Positions 1 to 5,500 of a stretch of DNA of 6,963 nt are shown here, piece after piece (position 1 is the stretch's first letter; each line of letters starts with the position of its first letter). Source of the DNA: Bacteroidales bacterium UBA3724 (GTDB taxonomy: Bacteria; Bacteroidota; Bacteroidia; Bacteroidales; P3); assembly GCA_002371315.1 (NCBI GenBank), contig DFHL01000041.1, positions 1-6,963 of the forward strand, read 5' to 3'. The position numbers and the translations under genes are program-made. Under the pieces are notes generated by a model. That model searched no databases and was not told where the DNA came from. It saw only the letters and a program-made list of their open reading frames with translations.

Positions 1-1222
1 AGTTGTTGCGCAACCACATTCCAAGACCAAAGTGGTATTTGCTCATTGCGTCGCGATTCGTTTCGTTGATGATGCCCTTGCGGTCTTTGGGCCACAGAAT
101 GGAGTCGAGCGCGGTGAAGCAATCCTCAATATTGCGGGGAATGTATACACCGTCAATGCTGTCGGCAACCAGGCGACGTTGGTATTCTTCGTGTTCGCGT
201 TGTTGTTGCAGTTTTCCCTCGCGACGGGCTACAAGTTTGTTGCGCTTGTGCATCGCTTCAAACAGCTTGCAGTACCAGTAGTCAATGCCTTCGGGGAAGT
301 CGCAGTTGAATGTCATTCCTTCGATGACCCTGCGGATTTTGGCTTCGGACAGGCTGTCGCGGTTATCGAGCGAGAATATCTCCGCCTTGCCGTCCCGGCC
401 GATGCGCAGCAGGGCGCTGATATGGTAATATTTGTAGGCTGAATAGTAGGTGTCGCCTTCCGGAACCATCCGCATCCGACGGGCAAATTGGTGGCGGATT
501 TCTTCTTCTACATAGTCACTTGGGCAACGGAAATTCTTTTTGTCGCAACGCTGTGGCGCAATCTGTTGCAGATAGCTGACGCTGTGGTATTCGTAGGGAA
601 GCGTGTCGATTTGGCCCGACGGCAGGTGGATGCGCAGCAGGTTGTGTTGCGAGGTGTAGATAAACACCGTGTCGCCGTCGGCGAAAGCGGGACGCTGGGA
701 TATAAGGCTGTCGCGATGGCCGAGAGTGGGTGTCCAGTTGTTTTTTACGTTGTAGTATAACTGGCAGTTGCTCTCGCGTTTGTCGCAGCCTGTCAGCTCT
801 TTCAGCGTCAGCTGCTTTGCTACGCTTCCGTCGCGGTAGAGCGTGAAACAGTGGGTGTGCCGAGGCTCTTCATCATTCGGACTTAAATCCCTGTTCATCA
901 GGTGTAGCAGCGAGTTGCCGTCGTTGCTGACAAACAGTGAGCCGGCGGCCAGGCAGACAGGAAAGGAATAGAGCATCTGCGAGTCGCGGCTGTCGAAGAC
1001 CTCGGTCTTGCCCAGCGTGGTGATGTCGAGGCTGCGTGCCGGCGTGGTCGTCGCATAGTAGTGCCCATTGGGCGAGGCAACGGTGATGATGTCCCGCGAC
1101 GGATAATGCCACTGCGCCGAAGCCTGCAGGCCACAGCACATCAGAGCGGCCAGGGCGATAATGACTTTTGCACTGAACGAATGTGCAGGTTTGATGTTTG
1201 ATGTTGTTTTTTCGTTGTTCAT
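1..1222 (-). CDS. Exported protein of unknown function with a DUF6794-like C-terminal motif (3' end off window)
   Basis: The minus strand is open without a stop from the ATG at 1222 to the left edge: 407 codons, the next beginning with T. Residues 1-36 look like a signal peptide: basic K19, hydrophobic run at about 20-31, and a likely signal peptidase I cut after A-S-A before Q37. Residues 37 to about 230 are rich in beta-strand-like segments (SNDGNSLLHL, DTVFIYTSQHNLLRI), perhaps a propeller or sandwich; no fold is claimed. Residues about 315-352 are rich in Q, E, K and R and may be a coiled coil. The visible end, with DCFTALDSIL and HFGLGMWLRNN (397-407), resembles what I recall as DUF6794 from Bacteroidetes; this assignment is from memory. 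A periplasmic or surface location is inferred. The ATG overlaps the stop of the small upstream frame (ATGA), suggesting coupled translation and an operon with the Fic-like gene. Function is unknown. Confidence 0.85.
   Translation of the reverse strand, partial: MNNEKTTSNIKPAHSFSAKVIIALAALMCCGLQASAQWHYPSRDIITVASPNGHYYATTTPARSLDITTLGKTEVFDSRDSQMLYSFPVCLAAGSLFVSNDGNSLLHLMNRDLSPNDEEPRHTHCFTLYRDGSVAKQLTLKELTGCDKRESNCQLYYNVKNNWTPTLGHRDSLISQRPAFADGDTVFIYTSQHNLLRIHLPSGQIDTLPYEYHSVSYLQQIAPQRCDKKNFRCPSDYVEEEIRHQFARRMRMVPEGDTYYSAYKYYHISALLRIGRDGKAEIFSLDNRDSLSEAKIRRVIEGMTFNCDFPEGIDYWYCKLFEAMHKRNKLVARREGKLQQQREHEEYQRRLVADSIDGVYIPRNIEDCFTALDSILWPKDRKGIINETNRDAMSKYHFGLGMWLRNN
1189..1205. repeat. Heptamer tandem repeat inside the exported-protein gene
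   Basis: GTTTGAT occurs twice in tandem (1189-1195 and 1196-1202), followed by a partial GTT. On the coding strand the array encodes the T-S-N-I-K stretch at residues 7-11, before the hydrophobic part of the signal peptide. It has the same 7-base period as arrays elsewhere in the window but a different unit. Confidence 0.6.
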
Positions 1223-1296
1223 AATACTTTATTCTTCAGCCGCCAGCGGTAGCGTATTATTGTCTTTTCCAACTGCTTTTCGTTGAGGTGCGGCAT
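1219..1296 (-). CDS. Possible 25-residue small protein or coupling peptide
   Basis: An ATG at 1296 opens 25 codons ending in a TGA (1219-1221) that overlaps the ATG of the exported-protein gene as ATGA. The peptide begins MPHLNEKQLEK, ends RYRWRLKNKVL, is strongly basic, and could form one amphipathic helix; it has no signal sequence. An AAAGGAG sequence lies 9 bases upstream of the start, inside the last codons of the Fic-like gene. The frame fills almost the whole gap between that gene and the exported-protein gene, with only 4 bases between the upstream stop and this ATG. It may be a real small protein, a peptide whose translation carries ribosomes to the next gene, or the relic of a longer gene. 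I do not recognise it. Short frames arise by chance, so the support is its position, ribosome site and overlap. Confidence 0.45.
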   Translation of the reverse strand: MPHLNEKQLEKTIIRYRWRLKNKVL

Positions 1297-1300
1297 AATG

Positions 1301-2110
1301 TTATTCTCCTTTTTTTAATTCATTATATAGAGCTACGCCTTTTACCGTGAGCAGGTATTTTTGTCGGGGGTGGTTTGGCCGGTCGGGGTATTTCCGGCGC
1401 ACAAACTTCTCCTTCATAGCAGGCTCAAGATGATAGTCAATGAAATTCTTGCGATCCTTTAGCCCTTTGTTCTCCATTATCTGTTTTATGCCTAACTCCT
1501 CGTCTCCTATTGCAAGTATAAGCTCAATTATAGTGTTGTTGTTTATGTAGAACTTACTATTTGGATTTAAGTTGATTACAAGCGAGCTTGTGGGGGTACT
1601 TGTGGGGGTTGCGAGATTGGGTTGCTCGCTCCATTCTCCAGTCGGATGGATATGCAGGTATCGATTGCGCAGGTCCCACTGCTCGCCAAGCAACAGGTTT
1701 CGGAAGAAGCGTTCCAGATAGACAGGTGTATATTCTATATGTTTTGTAATGTTGCGGTAGTTGGCACGTACCAGCGCGTTGCGAAAATACCAAGAATGTT
1801 TGGCAAACTGGTTATTGTCTACATCAAATTTTACGATGTTTGACGACACGCGGTCGGCCTCTTCTTTGTCTTCATCGTTGGCGTCACGGGCAGTCTTTTT
1901 GATATAGTACTGGTTGACCAGCTCCCGTGCATCGTCGATGGTGATGTCACCTTCAATGTGTCGGCGTGCCGTGTCTTGCAGATACTCAGACACCGTCAAG
2001 CCGTCTACAGCCTGAAGCCCGATAGCCGTCTGCCAATAGCCGGCCTTTTCCTTTTGGCTGGGCTCACCTTGGCGTATATACTCGTCGAAGTCCAAATACC
2101 CCTCTTTCAT
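1301..2110 (-). CDS. Core-deleted Fic-family protein: VbhA-like N-terminus joined to C-terminal Fic helices and winged helix
   Basis: Intact 269-codon frame from ATG 2110 to TAA 1301. Residues 25-70 (YWQTAIGLQAVDGLTVSEYL, then HIEGDITIDDARELVNQYY) match the VbhA-antitoxin-like start of Bacteroidetes Fic proteins. EEADRVSSNI (83-92) is where the Fic domain normally begins. At about 92-96 the sequence jumps to FDVDNNQFAKHSWYFRNALVRANY, which in full-length relatives follows the catalytic loop. The Fic motif HPFx(D/E)GN(G/K)R is absent, so no AMP transfer is expected. Roughly 110-120 residues appear missing, judged from memory of the family. At the possible inhibitory site around E53-G54, the usual Ser/Thr four residues earlier is R49. 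A T/S/P linker (168-176) precedes a winged-helix-like domain ending PRQKYLLTVKGVALYNELKK. An in-frame stop lies 8 codons upstream of the ATG. Base composition is visibly more AT-rich than the glucan synthase gene, perhaps reflecting transfer. It could be an orphan antitoxin-like regulator or a decaying gene. Confidence 0.85.
   Translation of the reverse strand: MKEGYLDFDEYIRQGEPSQKEKAGYWQTAIGLQAVDGLTVSEYLQDTARRHIEGDITIDDARELVNQYYIKKTARDANDEDKEEADRVSSNIVKFDVDNNQFAKHSWYFRNALVRANYRNITKHIEYTPVYLERFFRNLLLGEQWDLRNRYLHIHPTGEWSEQPNLATPTSTPTSSLVINLNPNSKFYINNNTIIELILAIGDEELGIKQIMENKGLKDRKNFIDYHLEPAMKEKFVRRKYPDRPNHPRQKYLLTVKGVALYNELKKGE
1306..1312 (-). promoter_or_regulatory. Shine-Dalgarno site for the small reading frame, embedded in the Fic-like gene
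   Basis: The minus strand reads AAAGGAG, with 9 bases before the ATG at 1296. It lies within the last codons (L-K-K-G-E, stop) of the Fic-like gene. A near-consensus site is notable because Bacteroidota generally depend little on Shine-Dalgarno pairing. The A-rich, lysine-coding run could also have produced it by chance. Confidence 0.45.
1587..1610. repeat. Two-copy 12-base tandem repeat encoding a TPTS linker
   Basis: CTTGTGGGGGTA is followed directly by CTTGTGGGGGTT. A 12-base unit keeps the frame and encodes the T-P-T-S-T-P-T-S linker between the Fic-type helices and the winged helix. Linkers at this point in Fic proteins often carry short tandem repeats (family knowledge from memory), so copy number may vary between strains. 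Confidence 0.6.
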
Positions 2111-2118
2111 TTGCCTGA

Positions 2119-2126
2119 TCCTTCCT
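2119..2126 (-). promoter_or_regulatory. Ribosome binding site of the Fic-like gene
   Basis: The minus strand reads AGGAAGGA with 8 bases before the ATG at 2110. This supports the chosen start, together with the in-frame stop 8 codons upstream. Confidence 0.6.
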
Positions 2127-2163
2127 GCGTTCTTTATGTTTTAAATGATATGTGTTTTTCTTG

Positions 2164-2191
2164 GTGAGTAGTGATTAGTGACCAGTGGCAC
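2164..2191. repeat. Degenerate heptamer array in the leader of the Fic-like gene
   Basis: Consecutive 7-base units all begin with GTG: GTGAGTA, GTGATTA, GTGACCA and then a diverged GTGGCAC. The array is noncoding and lies 54-81 bases upstream of the Fic-like start. Confidence 0.65.
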
Positions 2192-2204
2192 GAATGCGCT
2201 CATA

Positions 2205-2226
2205 TCACAATTCACAATTCAAATTG
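2205..2226. repeat. CACAATT heptamer array
   Basis: CACAATT occurs twice (2206-2212 and 2213-2219), followed by a diverged CAAATTG. It is noncoding, sits 13 bases from the GTG-type array, and shares its 7-base period but not its unit. Confidence 0.65.
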
Positions 2227-2303
2227 GATTGGTTTTTGCTGTGGTATAATAAATTGTTAATTATTAAGTGTTTCTGTTGCTATTGATTACATTTTTATAT
2301 ATG

Positions 2304-2338
2304 CAAAGATAGTAAAAAAACGCATTTTTTTGACCAAA
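2304..2338 (-). promoter_or_regulatory. Bacteroidales-type promoter for the Fic-like operon
   Basis: The minus strand carries TATCTTTG at 2311-2304, an exact match to the Bacteroides primary-sigma -7 consensus TAnnTTTG, followed by CA as in many such promoters. A TTTG lies at 2338-2335. The spacer is 23 bases, slightly longer than the usual 19-21, so the -33 element is less certain than the -7. The start of transcription would fall near 2295-2300, leaving a leader of about 190 bases before the ATG at 2110. Confidence 0.6.
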
Positions 2339-2444
2339 AACAGCATTAAAAATCACATTTTTATAGTTCAGTCAGGTTGACAATCTTTTTTTATCCCCCA
2401 ATGGTCCTGTCCGCACAGCTTTTGCGTGCCACCCACTACGCCAT

Positions 2445-2544
2445 TTCAACCATAGTTCAACCATTGTTTAACCATCGTTCGACCATTGTTTAACCATTTA
2501 AAATGGTTAAACGATGGTTAAACGATGGTCGAACAATGGTCGAA
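2445..2544. repeat. Large inverted repeat built from nine 11-base units
   Basis: Five direct units of 11 bases, consensus TTYRACCATYG, run from 2445 to 2499 (for example TTCAACCATTG at 2456-2466 and TTTAACCATCG at 2467-2477). After one base (2500), four units in reverse orientation run from 2501 to 2544 (for example CGATGGTTAAA at 2512-2522). The arms can pair over about 44 bases, with mismatches mainly where units differ by TA/CG or T/C. The element begins 33 bases past the glucan synthase stop. A transcript could fold it into a long hairpin that protects or ends the message, but the minus-strand sequence after it has no U-run. The 11-base spacing, close to one helical turn, could also suit a protein binding repeated sites on one DNA face. 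Confidence 0.85.
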
Positions 2545-2577
2545 AGGGCTGTGCGTGTGGCAGGTGTAGTGTTCCTG

Positions 2578-5500
2578 TCACCGTATCTCGATCCGGTGCT
2601 CCTGTCCGTCGTCGACGAGGTGGATTTGTGTCGGGGCGGGCTGCTGGGCGGTGCGCTGGTAGTGGATGATGTAGGTGCTGTTGCCGTAGCGGTAGCGGAT
2701 TGTGAACTCGGGCCACTCGGTGGGGACGCGCGGCTCCATCGTCAGGGTGTCGCCCTCTTTGTGCAGGCCCAGAATGTTCTCGATTCCGGTCTTGTAGGCC
2801 CACGAGGCGGAGCCTGTGTACCACGTCCAGCCGCCGCGGCCCGGGTGCTGCGGGTTGCTGTAGATGTCGGCGGCGATACAGTAGGGCTCGACCTTGTATT
2901 TCAGCACGTCGGCAAGGGTCTGGGTGCGGTGGATGGGGTTGATGAGCGAGTAGAGGAAGTAGGCCATATCGTAGCGGCCTTCTTTCAGCTGGGCCATAAT
3001 GTACCACATTGCGCCGTGGGTGTACTGGCCACCGTTTTCGCGCACGCCGACGGGGTAGTTCATTATGTAGCCCGGCGAGGGCTGCGACTGCTTGAAGGCC
3101 GGCGTGAGGAGCTGGATGATTTCGTGCTCGCGGTTGACGAGGCGGTTGTCGGTCTCGCGCATCACGCTCTGTTTCTGTTCGGGCGTGGCCACGTCGGTCA
3201 GGATGCTCCAAGCCTGACTGATAAGGTCTATCTGGCATTCGGTATTGTTGCGGCTACCCATCGGGTCGCCGTTGTCGTAGTAGGCACGCAGGAACCAGGC
3301 GCCATCCCAGGCCGAATGCTGCAGGGCATCGACGATGCGGCGGCGGAAGGCTGCAAGCTCTTCGCAATAGGTCAGGTCGGTGCCGGGCATCAGCTGGGTC
3401 AGCTGTTCCAGCTTGGGTGTAAGGTCGGCGATGAAGAATGCCACCCATACGCTTTCGCCCTTGCCGCCGACACCGACGGCCGACATACCGTCGTTCCAGT
3501 CGCCACAGCCCATCAGCGGAAGGCCGTGGACACCGATGCGCGTCATCGCGCGGTTCATCGCGCGCCGCAAGTGCTCATAGAGCGTGGCGTATTCGAATGC
3601 ATCGTCGTGTTCGAATACGTTATTGGCTGCAGCATCTCCGCTTTCCGCTTTCCGCTCCGGCAGTCGGTAGTTCATACCGCGTTCGGCCTCGCCGGGGGCC
3701 AGCGGTTCGGCCTGGCAGAAAGGCACCGAGGCTTGCAGGATGCTGCTGTCGCCGGTGACGCTGACGTACTGGTAGGTGACGAAGATGAGCCACAGGTAGT
3801 CGTCGCTGAAGGTGGTGCGCGCTCCGAGGTGCATACTCTCGTGCCACCAGTGCAGCACGTCGCCTTCGGCAAACTGATGTGCTGCGTGGTCCAGTATCTG
3901 GCGGCGTGCATACGACGGGTCGCTGTAAAGGACCGACATAACATCCTGTAGCTGGTCGCGGAATCCGGTGGCGCCACCCACCTGATAGAAACCGGCGCGG
4001 GCAAAGAGCCGCGAGGAATAGACCTGGTAGAGGTACCAGCGGTTGAGCATATAGTTGAGCGACCGGTCGGGGGTGTCGACCTGTATGTAGCCAAGCTTTT
4101 CATCCCAGAACTGGACAACCTTGTCGAATACGGCGTTAATATCAGAAATATTAGATGTGAGATGTGAGGGGTTCACCGCTTTCCGCTCTCCGCTTTTCGC
4201 TCCAATAATGAACGCCATCTCTTTTTCGCCGTTGGCGGGCAGCTCGACGGTCAGTCCCAGCCGTTTGCGGTTGGGGTAGTTGAGGATTATGTCGGTCAGC
4301 GGCTCGCTGGCACTGAGCAGCAGGGTCTGGTCTTTGTAGATGGGATGGTACACGTTGCGGACGCGCAGCGTATTGGCGGCTTCGTCCCATTCCGAATACA
4401 GGTAGCGTGCCGTGTCCTCTTCGGTGGTGCCCATCACAAGCTTGTAGACCATATCGAGTTGCAGCTGCTTTGGCGCATCTGTCTTGTTCTCGATTTTCAG
4501 CTGATAGTATTTCTCCATCTTGTCGATGGCGACAAAAATGCGCACATTGACTTTGATGTCGTCATATTCGGCATCGAAGGCCGACCAGCCCTGTCCGTGG
4601 CGGGCGGTGGCGGGCACGAATTGCTGCTTGTCGATCAGCAGCATCTCGCTGGCATTGTCGCGCACTATGTCGTTGCTCCAGCCGGTCAGCTTGAACTGCT
4701 GTGCGTTGTAGGCGAAGGTGAATCCGGCCATCGTCGAACTGACGATGCAGCCGAACTTCTGGTTGGCGATGACGTTGATCCACGGCATAGGCGTGTTGGT
4801 GTTGGTCACCACATAGTCGCGCCCGTTGCGGTCGTAGCCGCCGTATTGGTTGTAGAAGTCAAGGCTGCTCCATACGCGGAATTCCTTCTTGGGCCGCAGG
4901 ATGGGGTATTCCACCTTGTCCTGATAGTGCTGGTTGGCGGCCTCGAGGCGCTCCAGCTGCTGCTGTATCGTCAGGCCTTCGCTGGTGTTGAAGGTCAGCT
5001 GTGCCACCATACGCAGCAGTGTGCGCTCGGCGTCGCTGATGTCGCTGCCGTTGATGACAAACACCTTGCCGACATCCTGATGCGTGGCCCAGAGGTGCTC
5101 GGTGTTGGCCATATTACGGATGAAGTGCGTCAGGCTGTCGCGCTCGTTCTTGCCGTCGTTGGTGCCGCGATGGTCGCCGTCGATTGGCACGTCGTTGATA
5201 AAGACGATGTCGAGCACCAGTCCGTGGACTTTGTAGTATTCGAAAGCGCGCAGTATCTCTTTGGCGAAGCCCGATTTGGCCATACTGTCGATTTCGACCA
5301 GCAGGATGGCCAGGTCGCCGCTGATGCCGAAACGCCACAGGCCGCTCTGCGACAGCGTGTTTCGGGCCAGTATAGACTGACGCTCGTTGCCGAGTGTGGC
5401 TGTCTGGCTTATGTATTTCGAAATGCTGTTGTAGAGGCGCATCTGGCTGCCTTTCAGCAGCGACATCTGGGTGCGCATATTGTTGAACACCGATGCGGTC

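Larger units (their letters stand above)
2111..2577. other. AT-rich intergenic region between the Fic-like gene and the glucan synthase gene
   Basis: There is no convincing gene in these 467 bases. From right to left they hold the 11-base-period inverted repeat, a stretch of about 100 bases with A and T runs and nothing recognised (2346-2444), the promoter for the Fic-like gene, and a leader of roughly 190 bases with two heptamer arrays and a Shine-Dalgarno site. I see no tRNA or known riboswitch. No classical hairpin plus U-run terminator is visible in the minus-strand direction. Confidence 0.7.

Noticed and set aside
32..760. Plus-strand frames of 136 and 90 codons at the left end
   Set aside because: They are antisense to the exported-protein gene, whose minus-strand frame is continuous over 407 codons with a signal peptide and a recognisable end.
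873..1139. Minus-strand frames of 88 and 78 codons near the start of the exported protein
   Set aside because: They use GTG starts in the wrong phase inside the longer continuous frame and have no independent support.
1301..2110. Calling the Fic-like gene a simple pseudogene
   Set aside because: The frame is intact with promoter, ribosome site and a complete C-terminal domain; loss of the catalytic core is clear, but loss of all function is not shown.
2375..2396. T-run near 2386-2392 as a plus-strand terminator
   Set aside because: No plus-strand gene precedes it and I see no stable GC-rich hairpin directly before it.
2445..2544. The large inverted repeat as a standard intrinsic terminator
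   Set aside because: No U-run follows the hairpin in the minus-strand direction; the sequence after it reads AATGGCGTAGTGGG. It may still act as a 3' stabiliser or another kind of end.
2445..2544. CRISPR array
   Set aside because: Units are 11 bases with no spacers, and orientation reverses at the centre.
2503..3951. Long plus-strand open frame (482 codons) starting inside the inverted repeat
   Set aside because: It is the antisense shadow of the GH94 catalytic region. The minus strand shows clear family motifs, while the plus frame gives a Val/Gly/Ala-rich product with no recognisable motif.
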